Shown: piece after piece, positions 1-5,473 of the stretch | How the letters are laid out: the number at the start of each line of letters is the position of its first letter | Numbering within the stretch: position 1 is the first letter of the stretch | From: Planctomycetota bacterium | GTDB lineage: Bacteria > Planctomycetota > MHYJ01 > JACQXL01 > JAVHLO01 | DNA: 7,465 nt | Assembly: GCA_031082105.1 (NCBI GenBank) | Contig: JAVHLO010000169.1 | Location: 1-7,465 of the forward strand | Direction of reading: 5' to 3' | The notes under the pieces: generated by a model | What the model was told of the DNA's origin: nothing | Database searches by the model: none | What the model saw: only the letters and a program-made list of their open reading frames with translations | Position numbers and translations under genes: made by a program

Positions 1-1
1 G

Positions 2-247
2 AACCGAGTTCAGAATGACAAGATCCGCGCCATTCCCGGAGTGACCGCCCTTGAACGCCGCGACGATACGCTCCGTTTCGTCCTCTCCGGGACCGTCGCG
101 GAGAATGCCTCGACGCTCCAGCATGCCTTGGAAGCGGTGACGTCGTACGGTATGCGCGTGGAAGACCTGCACGTCCACCGACCAACGCTGGAAGACGTGT
201 TCATCCGGCTGACCGGCAAGCGGCTGAGAGATGAAGATGGTTCGTAG
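2..247 (+). CDS. ABC transporter ATP-binding protein, C-terminal fragment (5' end outside window)
   Basis: Frame 2 is open from the window edge to a TAG at 245-247, giving 81 residues. The ending PTLEDVFIRLTGKRLRD matches the C-terminal signature of DrrA/CcmA-like ATPases of ABC-2 exporters. These end in a small accessory domain after the nucleotide-binding domain (the segment often annotated DUF4162). The preceding stretch (ALERRDDTLRFVLSG, then LEAVTSYGMRVEDLHVHRPT) fits the alternating strand and helix pattern of that accessory domain. Walker A, Walker B and the ABC signature all lie upstream of the window and cannot be checked. The protein would work on the cytoplasmic side of the inner membrane, energising a permease that exports an unknown substrate. 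In this family a permease gene usually overlaps or follows the ATPase; here only a 17-codon stub follows. The family call is firm; the substrate is unknown. Confidence 0.8.
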   Translation, partial: NRVQNDKIRAIPGVTALERRDDTLRFVLSGTVAENASTLQHALEAVTSYGMRVEDLHVHRPTLEDVFIRLTGKRLRDEDGS

Positions 248-284
248 GGCGGTGGCTATTGCGTGGCGAACAAGCGGAAGGTGA
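231..284 (+). pseudogene. Possible truncated start of an ABC-2 permease gene
   Basis: A short frame begins at ATG 231 (or ATG 237) and overlaps the last codons of the ATPase in another frame. It reads MKMVRRAVAIAWRTSGR and stops at TGA 282-284. A basic, Ala/Ile-rich start with an A(I/R)A(W/R)R segment resembles the cytoplasmic N terminus of ABC-2 permeases. An overlap with the ATPase stop is the usual translationally coupled layout of such pairs. No membrane segment follows: the frame ends a few bases before the repeat arm that begins at about 290. It may be what remains after a deletion or repeat insertion, or a chance open frame. The peptide is too short for the resemblance to be decisive. 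Confidence 0.3.
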
Positions 285-289
285 TTTGA

Positions 290-409
290 CATTAGTCATT
301 GGTCATTGAACATTCTTCATTTACCCGGTCAACTCTTGTCCTGACTTGATTGTCGGAGAAAAGAAGTTGCTTTGGCGAATGCAGAATGTTCAATGACAAA
401 TGATCAATG
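290..409. repeat. Inverted pair of AT-rich heptamer repeats between convergent genes
   Basis: The arms are 290-321 and 378-409, each 32 bases. The left arm matches the reverse complement of the right at 28 of 32 positions, including an unbroken 15-base core (GTCATTGAACATTCT). Each arm is built on a 7-base period: after an initial CATT, four successive units end in CATT. The 56-base spacer shows no gene. The element fills most of the gap between the ABC gene end (247) and the apbE stop (455), which converge, so the folded RNA could act as a bidirectional terminator. It lacks the compact GC stem and T-run of a classical intrinsic terminator. The AT richness contrasts with the GC-rich genes on either side. 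Confidence 0.8.
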
Positions 410-454
410 AAAAACGGCTGCGTGTCCGGTGGCTTTCCAGACGTTCTGCCGGGC

Positions 455-1528
455 CTACTGCTGCTCGTGCTTCGCGAACCCGCTCGACCTGTGCGCCTTT
501 CCTGAAGGGTCGATAATCAGCGCCTCCACGTCCGGCAGCGACTCGACGAGCTTCATCCCGTCGTCCGGTCCCAGCACGAACACTGTGGTGGCAAGCGCAT
601 CCGCATCGCACCCTGTCGGCGCGATAATTGTGACCGACGCGCACAGGTTCGCCGACCCGCCGGTCCGCGCATCGATGATGTGGTTCACCTTCGTGCCGCC
701 GATGACGAGAAATCTCTCGTAGTCCCCGGACGTTGTGACCGCATTCCCGTTCATCCGCAGCTTCGCAACGAATTTCGCGGCGTCGCGCGGATCGCGCACA
801 GCGATCACCCAGTCGCCCTGGCCGAGCTTGCCGCCGAGCGCGCGGATATCGCCGCCGATATCGATCAATGCGCTCTTCACGCCCGACGCGGCCAGCTTCG
901 CGGCGGCCAGGTCCGCGGCGACCCCCTGTGCGATTCCGCCGAGGTCGATCGCCATCCCATCGCGCGCGAACCGGATCGTGGCCTTCTTTTCACCGCCCCC
1001 CGCGACACCGGCCGGCTCCGCCTTCTCTTCCACCAGGATGTCGCGATATCCGACGAGCAACAGCGCGTCGCCGAGCTCCTTGTCCGTCGGCAAGCGGTCC
1101 TCACCCGCGCACCGCTTCCACATCCTGAGCACCGGCTCGATCGATATGTCGAACGCGCCTGAAGAAAGCTCTGAGAAACGTTGCGCCCACTTGATTATCT
1201 GAGCGGTCTCGGGCGATACGACGATAGGGTTCGTGCCGGCCGTGTTCAGTTTCCCGACCTCCGAGTCGGCGTTGTACTTGTTCCAGAGCGCGGCCAGCCG
1301 GGTCATCTCGGCGAATGCGTCACCGACGGCCTTGCGCGGGTCGCCCTCGCCGGGCACGTACATGACCGTCACCGTGGCAAGCGTCCCCATGAGCTGCCTG
1401 GTCTCGGTTACGGAGGCGGCCGCAGGAGGGGCGGGGCTGGGCGGGGCAGACGGCGTCTGACGCAGGTACATGGCCGCCGCGACGAGAAGAAGCGCGACCG
1501 TCACCACGAGCCAGTTTCTGCCGGACAT
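455..1528 (-). CDS. apbE: FAD:protein FMN transferase (ApbE family), membrane-anchored
   Basis: The predicted 357-residue protein moves FMN from FAD onto a Ser/Thr of exported redox proteins such as NqrB/C or RnfG/D-type subunits. Residues 6-22 form one hydrophobic segment, followed by a Pro/Ala-rich linker (24-39). There is no lipobox Cys, so it is probably a signal anchor with the enzyme outside the inner membrane. Family motifs appear in order: MGTLATVTV (47-55), LWNKYNADSEVGKLN (81-95), SGAFDISIEP (123-132), DLGGIAQGVAAD (195-206), IDIGGDIRALGG (222-233), TTSGDY (265-270), HIIDARTG (283-290) and DADALATTVFVLG (308-320). The last carries the acidic residues expected to bind Mg2+. Length is typical. 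The frame is open to ATG 1588, but that extension translates the tetramer repeat; ATG 1528 has GAGG four bases upstream and begins just before the membrane segment. It lies downstream of the TPR gene. No flavinylation target is visible nearby. Confidence 0.93.
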   Translation of the reverse strand: MSGRNWLVVTVALLLVAAAMYLRQTPSAPPSPAPPAAASVTETRQLMGTLATVTVMYVPGEGDPRKAVGDAFAEMTRLAALWNKYNADSEVGKLNTAGTNPIVVSPETAQIIKWAQRFSELSSGAFDISIEPVLRMWKRCAGEDRLPTDKELGDALLLVGYRDILVEEKAEPAGVAGGGEKKATIRFARDGMAIDLGGIAQGVAADLAAAKLAASGVKSALIDIGGDIRALGGKLGQGDWVIAVRDPRDAAKFVAKLRMNGNAVTTSGDYERFLVIGGTKVNHIIDARTGGSANLCASVTIIAPTGCDADALATTVFVLGPDDGMKLVESLPDVEALIIDPSGKAHRSSGFAKHEQQ

Positions 1529-1536
1529 AGGACCTC

Positions 1537-1640
1537 GTGAATGCGTGCGTGCGTGAGCGCGTACAAGCGTGAGTGCGCACTCACTCACTCATGCACGCAT
1601 GTACGCACGTACGCACGCACGTACGTACGTTCGCACGAAC
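1537..1640. repeat. Palindromic tetranucleotide array with Z-DNA-type alternation
   Basis: The whole space between the TPR gene stop and the apbE ribosome-binding site can be read as 26 tetramers. Ten are mostly GTGN-like units (1537-1576) and sixteen are mostly GNAC- or TCAC-like units (1577-1640). The halves are roughly reverse complements, with the symmetry centre at 1576/1577. A perfect 16-base palindrome (GTGAGTGCGCACTCAC) sits at 1569-1584, and 1546-1557 pairs with 1588-1599 at 11 of 12 positions. Bases 1590-1630 alternate pyrimidine and purine without a break for 41 bases, the pattern that favours left-handed Z-DNA. Transcribed from the minus strand, it would put a large stem between the TPR and apbE genes. 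Its role is unknown. Confidence 0.85.
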
Positions 1641-2866
1641 TACCCTTCGGCCAGGTCCTTGAACTCCTGGTCAGCCCAGTATTCCTTGAAGACCTGGTCG
1701 TTGAGCGCCTCGTCCTTGAGCTCCGGATCGATGTGGACGGCATTCCGCAGGCATTCGATCATCTTGTCCCTTCGCCGCTGGAGGGCATGAACACCGGCAA
1801 CGTTGTAGAGCACGCCGGCGTTGTTGGGAGAGATCTCGAGCGCCTTCGAGTAGGCCTCGAGCGATTCGTCAAACCTCATCATCTGACGCAGTATCGTCCC
1901 CATGTTGTTCCAGGCGACGTAATGGCCGGGCTTCAGGTGCAGCAGCTTCCGGTAGCATTTCATCGCCTCTTCCAGCTTGTTGTTGATGAAGTAGAAGGAT
2001 CCTTCGATGAACAGCGTGTGCGCCTCGAGGTCGGCAAGGAACGTGGCCTGGCGCGTGACCAGCTCGTTCACGCCCTTGTCTGTGTGTTCTCCGACCGACC
2101 TGCGGACATCGACCTCGACGCCCTCCTTCAAGCCGACGAGCGTCTGTGCCAGTTCTTTTTCCGCCTTTTCGCGAAGCGACATCGTCGCCTCGCGCATTCG
2201 GTGATGCACGTTCTGTTCGAGCAATTCGGAGAAGCGCTCGATTTCGGCCTCGTTCTCGTCCTTCAGGTTGGTTATGAACTGCATTATCTCGGATTTCTTC
2301 CGTTCGAGCTCGGCGAGAAGTCCGCCCGACGATTTGGACATCGTCTCGGCGCTCTGGACATATGTCTCCGCGCGGCGCATGATCTCCTTGAGCTGCTTGA
2401 GCCGGTAGCCGCCCATGAACCCGAAGACGAGCATGAACAGGACGAGCACGAGGATTGCGATGATGGTGACGACGACGGAGATATTCCAGTATTCGGGGAG
2501 CGGCGCGATATCCGAACCGTCACCCGGCGGGAAGCTGGCGGAGCCGGTCGTCTTCCACCACTCCAGCCACTTGGCGGGGTCGTCGCCGAGACTCTCGCTG
2601 GTGAGCTTTCTGAGCGCCTGGAATGATGCGGCAAGAACGGTCGGGTCCTCTTCGGATTCGATCAACTCCACGAGCCGTTTCACCCCGCTGGCCTTGCCCT
2701 CGCGCTCGATGAGCAGTACTGCGGCCTTGCGGACCGCGGGGTCTTTGTCCGAAAGGTGGTTGTACACCTGCTGGTTGGCATCGCCGTTGTCGGCGTAGAC
2801 AAGGCTGACGACGATGGCTGCCGCCGCTGCTACGGATGCGATCATTGTGATGTAGCGTAGGTTCAT
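1640..2866 (-). CDS. Membrane protein with HEAT-like, coiled-coil and TPR segments; function unknown
   Basis: The predicted 408-residue protein has clear modules. Residues 1-25 look like a signal peptide (hydrophobic run, then VYA before DNGD). Residues 32-90 hold two HEAT-like repeats (DKDPAVRKAAVLLIE; EEDPTVLAASFQALRKL), followed by a Trp-rich DPAKWLEWW. Residues 127-152 form a strong membrane helix. Residues 155-260 are charged, helical and probably coiled coil. Residues 283-384 hold three TPR units (ending KPGHYVAWNNMG, SPNNAGVLYNVAG and DPELK). The likely topology is HEAT outside, coil and TPR in the cytoplasm, which suggests a scaffold across the inner membrane. ATG 2866 is chosen because the signal peptide starts there and a promoter-like TTGACA lies upstream; in-frame TTG 2911 and ATG 2887 are alternatives. 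The stop codon abuts the tetramer array. HEAT and TPR calls rest on pattern only, and I recognise no named orthologue. Confidence 0.85.
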   Translation of the reverse strand: MNLRYITMIASVAAAAAIVVSLVYADNGDANQQVYNHLSDKDPAVRKAAVLLIEREGKASGVKRLVELIESEEDPTVLAASFQALRKLTSESLGDDPAKWLEWWKTTGSASFPPGDGSDIAPLPEYWNISVVVTIIAILVLVLFMLVFGFMGGYRLKQLKEIMRRAETYVQSAETMSKSSGGLLAELERKKSEIMQFITNLKDENEAEIERFSELLEQNVHHRMREATMSLREKAEKELAQTLVGLKEGVEVDVRRSVGEHTDKGVNELVTRQATFLADLEAHTLFIEGSFYFINNKLEEAMKCYRKLLHLKPGHYVAWNNMGTILRQMMRFDESLEAYSKALEISPNNAGVLYNVAGVHALQRRRDKMIECLRNAVHIDPELKDEALNDQVFKEYWADQEFKDLAEG

Positions 2867-2901
2867 GTCTGCAGGGACCCAAAGCATGCCAAAGGCCCAT
2901 A

Positions 2902-2930
2902 ACGCTACCAAATTTCTTGCCCGTTGTCAA
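2902..2930 (-). promoter_or_regulatory. Candidate promoter for the TPR-apbE genes
   Basis: On the minus strand a perfect TTGACA (-35 type) occupies 2930-2925. After a 17-base spacer comes TAGCGT (2907-2902), which matches only three of six positions of a TATAAT box. Transcription would start around 2895, leaving about 30 bases of leader before ATG 2866. This favours 2866 over the start codon at 2911, which would lie inside the promoter. Sigma-70 consensus rules are assumed for an unidentified organism. Confidence 0.4.
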
Positions 2931-2945
2931 TTCCTATGCTATACT
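2917..2945 (+). promoter_or_regulatory. Candidate promoter for the DUF362 gene and genes downstream
   Basis: On the plus strand TTGCCC (2917-2922, four of six consensus positions) is followed by a 17-base spacer and TATACT (2940-2945, five of six). The predicted start near 2952 leaves a leader of about 130 bases before ATG 3081. The site overlaps the minus-strand promoter candidate, so the two would compete or be co-regulated. Confidence 0.45.
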
Positions 2946-3069
2946 CCGCTGGCGCGGCTTTGACGCTGCCCATGGTAGCTGGTCTTGTTGCGCATCGCAG
3001 CGCATTCGCCAATCGACGCCTGCCATGGGCAGGGTCGAACTTCGACACGGCAAGAGAAGGCGGTATGCC

Positions 3070-3073
3070 GGAG
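3070..3073 (+). promoter_or_regulatory. Ribosome-binding site that decides the DUF362 start
   Basis: GGAG ends seven bases before ATG 3081. The frame is open further upstream (to TTG 2985), but the family's conserved beginning (AVVAVRKCSAY) starts only a few residues after ATG 3081. The site and the homology agree on this start. Confidence 0.65.
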
Positions 3074-3080
3074 ACCATCC

Positions 3081-4214
3081 ATGCCCGGGCCGGAAAGAGC
3101 CGTTGTTGCAGTCCGAAAATGTTCAGCCTACGAACCCGAGGCGGTGCGGGAGGCGGTCTCGGATGCGGTCGCGGCGATTGGAGGCATGGGTAGGTTCGCC
3201 GGGCCGGGTAAGACCGTGCTCGTAAAGCCGAACCTGCTGGTACCGCAGCCGCCGGAGAAGGCGATCACGACCCATCCGCTGGTCCTCAAGTCCGTTCTCC
3301 AGCTCGTGCAGGAAGCGGGGGGCCGTCCGCTTGTCGGCGACAGCCCCTCCGCGCACAAGGCCGGTCACGAACGCCTGTGGACGAAGACCGGCATGCTGGG
3401 AGTGTGCAACGAACTAGGTGTGGAACTGGTTCGATTCGAGAGTGAAACCGTCACGGTCAAAGCGGGGCAACGCATGCTGTGCCTGTCCGCGCGTGCGCTG
3501 AACGCGGACGCCATCGTATCCGTGCCCAAATTCAAGACGCACGCGCTTACGCTGATGACTTGCGCGATCAAGAACCTCTACGGCGTCGTGCCCGGCTACA
3601 GCAAGACCGCGTACCACATGGAGTATTCGGATCCCGTCGATTTTGCCGAGCTGCTCGTCTCCATATTCGAGCGCGCGCGCCCGGCGCTGACGGTTGTCGA
3701 CGCCGTGATCGGGCTGCAGGGGAACGGTCCCTCGTCGGGCGGGCGGCCGCGACATGTCGGGCTGATCATCGCGGGCACCGACGCGGTGGCAATTGACGCA
3801 GTCTGCGCCCACCTGATGGGGTTCGGCGAGAATGACGTGATGACCACGAACATCGCGGCACGGCGCGGGCTGGGCGTCAAGGATCTCGCGCACATCAGGA
3901 TCGACGGACCGCCGCTCGAGTCAGTGAAGCCGCAGAAATATCTACTGCCCATAGGCGTACCCATGCGAATCCTGCCGGCCGGCATCACGCGGATCGCCGA
4001 GCGGCTCCTGTGGATCCGCCCGTCCTTCAGGCAGAACTGCCGCCGGTGCGGAGAGTGTTCCTCGAAATGCCCAGCGGGCGCCATCCGCGTGGTCGATGGC
4101 AGGCCCGATCTCATCAGCGGCAAGTGCATCGAGTGTCTGTGTTGCCTGGAGGCCTGCCCGCACGACGCGGTTGCGATGAAATACAGCTTCCTCGCGGGGC
4201 TGTTCCTGGCGTGA
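3081..4214 (+). CDS. DUF362 domain protein with two C-terminal [4Fe-4S] ferredoxin motifs
   Basis: The 377-residue protein has a DUF362 domain (about 5-295) and a ferredoxin-like tail. DUF362 marks are PGKTVLVKPNLL (42-53), GDSPS (86-90), VPKFKTH (148-154), MTCAIKNLYGVVPG (159-172), DAVIGLQGNGPSSG (207-220) and AIDAVCAHLMGF (237-248). The tail has two complete CxxCxxCxxxCP motifs, with cysteines at 320/323/326/330 and 349/352/355/359, enough for two [4Fe-4S] clusters. There is no signal peptide, so it is probably cytoplasmic. A hydrophobic patch (IPMRILPA-like segment near 291-300) and the ending SFLAGLFLA could touch the membrane. The family's reaction is not established; electron transfer is inferred from the clusters. 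It is the first gene of the plus-strand run, 143 bases ahead of the acyltransferase. Confidence 0.92.
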   Translation: MPGPERAVVAVRKCSAYEPEAVREAVSDAVAAIGGMGRFAGPGKTVLVKPNLLVPQPPEKAITTHPLVLKSVLQLVQEAGGRPLVGDSPSAHKAGHERLWTKTGMLGVCNELGVELVRFESETVTVKAGQRMLCLSARALNADAIVSVPKFKTHALTLMTCAIKNLYGVVPGYSKTAYHMEYSDPVDFAELLVSIFERARPALTVVDAVIGLQGNGPSSGGRPRHVGLIIAGTDAVAIDAVCAHLMGFGENDVMTTNIAARRGLGVKDLAHIRIDGPPLESVKPQKYLLPIGVPMRILPAGITRIAERLLWIRPSFRQNCRRCGECSSKCPAGAIRVVDGRPDLISGKCIECLCCLEACPHDAVAMKYSFLAGLFLA

Positions 4215-4215
4215 G

Positions 4216-4230
4216 CCAAGTCTCTCTTGG
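4216..4230 (+). other. Small hairpin just after the DUF362 stop
   Basis: CCAAG (4216-4220) and CTTGG (4226-4230) can pair around the five-base loop TCTCT, one base after the stop codon. The stem is short and no T-run follows, so it is at best a weak terminator or an RNA 3' end signal. Confidence 0.3.
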
Positions 4231-4249
4231 AGAACGAGGGCATCGCAAG

Positions 4250-4269
4250 TCCCCCTTGGCAAAGGGGGA
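4250..4269. repeat. GC-rich hairpin repeat (CCCCCTT ... AAGGGGG)
   Basis: An 8-bp perfect stem (4250-4257 with 4262-4269) closes a GGCA loop. A second G-run (4274-4278) follows, which could pair with the same C-run in an alternative fold. Sequences of this kind are widespread as dispersed intergenic repeats in uncultured bacterial genomes. No T-run follows, so terminator function is unsupported. Confidence 0.65.
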
Positions 4270-4300
4270 TTCAGGGGGTTGTCCAACGCCTCAATCCAAG

Positions 4301-4320
4301 GTCAAAGCTGCGGCTTTGAC
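4301..4320. repeat. Perfect 8-bp hairpin (GTCAAAGC / GCTTTGAC)
   Basis: Stem arms 4301-4308 and 4313-4320 flank a TGCG loop. The stretch GCGGCTTTGACGCT (4310-4323) recurs exactly at 2954-2967, just downstream of the plus-strand promoter candidate. That suggests a dispersed repeat or shared leader element. It lies 38 bases before the acyltransferase start. Confidence 0.55.
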
Positions 4321-4357
4321 GCTCCAGAGCGCCGAAACCGTTATAGAGAAACGCCCG

Positions 4358-5368
4358 ATGAGCCGCAAGAAAAAAAGGAGCCGCGTCAAGAAGTTCTTCA
4401 AGAAGACCCCCCTCTACTGGTTCGTCCATATCGTCCAGTACGCGGTCTTCAGGATACTGGAATTCTTCTTCAGCTCGCTCTCCGGCAATCCGCTCGAACG
4501 TCTCGGGCGCGCGGCGGGGATATTCTTCTTCCACTACTACCCGCGCCAGCGCAAGGTCTGCATCGCCAACCTCCAACAGGTCTACGGCAGGCGGCTCGGC
4601 AGCGTCGGCGTTCTCAAAATGGCCAAATCCGTGTACAGGCATTGGGGGATCGTCATGGGCGAGATGTTCTGGGTCACACGAAACCTCTCCCGGGAAAACT
4701 GGCGGAGACACGTGAAGCTCGAGGGAAGAGAGAACCTCGACAATGCCCTGTCGAAAGGCAACGGCGTCATACTTATCGCCGCGCACCTCGGCAACTGGGA
4801 GCTCCTGGGTTTCATTACCGCGCTGCTCGGCTATCAACTCTACTCGGTCGCCCGCATGATAGAGAACCCGTACATCCACCGGTACGTTCTAAATATGAGG
4901 ACCCGGTGTGGCCAGAAGATACTCGACAAGGAAGGCGCGCTCAAGGGGATGGTGCAGGCGTTGAAGAACAACGGCGTCGTGGGGATTCTCGCGGACCAGA
5001 ACGCAGGGAGCTCCGGGGTATTCGTCGATTTCTTCGGCCGGAAGGCCTCGACGACCCGAAGTCCGGCCGCGCTCGCATTGAAGTACGAGACGCCGATTGT
5101 GCCGCTCTACTGTTACAGGCTCGGGTGCGGCCCTTCGTACGTGCTTGGATACGAGCCTGCGCTCGTCCCTAGCGTCACGGAATACTCCGAGGACGCCATC
5201 CCGGAAGTGACGCAGCAGGTCACGACCAAGCTGGAGGAAATGATCCTGCGCAAGCCGGAACAGTGGGTGTGGCTCCACAATCGATGGCGTACGCGTCCGC
5301 CGGAGGAATCCCCTCTCCCTCCGGCGAAGCCGCAGCGGAGTCCCGACGAAGTCGGGGGAGAGGGTTAG
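4358..5368 (+). CDS. Lipid A biosynthesis-type lauroyl/myristoyl acyltransferase (LpxL/HtrB family)
   Basis: The 336-residue enzyme is expected to transfer an acyl chain onto lipid A or a related lipid at the inner membrane. It starts with a very basic tail (MSRKKKRSRVKK), then a hydrophobic, aromatic segment (18-40) typical of the family's membrane anchor. The catalytic HX4E motif is HLGNWE with H143 and E148. DQN (213-215) and FVDFFGR (222-228) form the second block, followed by ALKYETPIVPLYCYR (240-254). The family's C-terminal WVWLHNRWRTRP lies at 303-314. From about residue 317 the protein is encoded by a structured repeat, so the last 20 residues (ESPLPPAKPQRSPDEVGGEG) are probably not native. 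No strong ribosome-binding site precedes ATG 4358; start choice rests on the basic N terminus. Which acyl chain and acceptor it uses cannot be told from sequence. Confidence 0.9.
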   Translation: MSRKKKRSRVKKFFKKTPLYWFVHIVQYAVFRILEFFFSSLSGNPLERLGRAAGIFFFHYYPRQRKVCIANLQQVYGRRLGSVGVLKMAKSVYRHWGIVMGEMFWVTRNLSRENWRRHVKLEGRENLDNALSKGNGVILIAAHLGNWELLGFITALLGYQLYSVARMIENPYIHRYVLNMRTRCGQKILDKEGALKGMVQALKNNGVVGILADQNAGSSGVFVDFFGRKASTTRSPAALALKYETPIVPLYCYRLGCGPSYVLGYEPALVPSVTEYSEDAIPEVTQQVTTKLEEMILRKPEQWVWLHNRWRTRPPEESPLPPAKPQRSPDEVGGEG

Positions 5369-5378
5369 GGTGAGGGTC
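5310..5378. repeat. Structured repeat overlapping the acyltransferase 3' end
   Basis: An outer 9-bp stem (CCCTCTCCC 5311-5319 with GGGAGAGGG 5356-5364) encloses two small hairpins. These are CGGC-GAA-GCCG (5322-5332) and CCCGAC-GAA-GTCGGG (5342-5356), which share a GAA loop. The second overlaps the outer stem by one base. The trailer TTAGGGTGAGGGT follows. The acyltransferase stop TAG (5366-5368) is inside this trailer. The part from 5356 onward is repeated in inverted form at 5425-5447. Confidence 0.8.
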
Positions 5379-5424
5379 TTCAGGACACGGTCAGCGCGCG
5401 ACCTTGGCCGCGGGAACTTCATTC

Positions 5425-5459
5425 GACCCTCACCCCCGCCCTCTCCCAAAGGGAGAGGG
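5425..5459. repeat. Inverted partner copy of the repeat, with a hairpin ahead of the BatA-like gene
   Basis: Bases 5425-5447 are the reverse complement of 5356-5378 at 20 of 23 positions, so this is an inverted copy of the repeat end. It also forms its own perfect 9-bp hairpin (5439-5447 with 5451-5459, AAA loop). Its purine-rich 3' arm runs into the region where the next gene's ribosome-binding site should be (ATG at 5474). The fold may affect translation of that gene. Confidence 0.75.
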
Positions 5460-5473
5460 AGAGTACGAGAACC

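Noticed and set aside
290..409. Terminal inverted repeats of an insertion sequence or MITE
   Set aside because: The arms enclose only 56 bases with no gene, and I see no target-site duplication flanking them.
1529..1588. N-terminal extension of apbE to ATG 1588
   Set aside because: The extra 20 residues translate the tetramer repeat; ATG 1528 has its own ribosome-binding site and precedes the membrane segment.
1537..1640. CRISPR array
   Set aside because: The units are four bases long with no spacers, and no cas gene is near.
1541..2626. Long plus-strand open frame of 361 codons opposite the TPR gene
   Set aside because: It starts inside the tetramer repeat and is antisense to a gene with clear signal peptide, membrane and TPR features. 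Long antisense frames are expected at this GC content.
2924..3193. Plus-strand frame of 89 codons with a signal-peptide-like beginning
   Set aside because: It starts within the promoter candidate and runs out of frame into the DUF362 gene, with a Gly/Arg-rich end typical of a shadow frame. A GAGAAGG before its internal ATG 3065 is noted, but no family resemblance supports it.
4250..4320. Intrinsic terminator after the DUF362 gene
   Set aside because: The hairpins are good, but neither is followed by a T-run on the plus strand, so they are better described as repeats.
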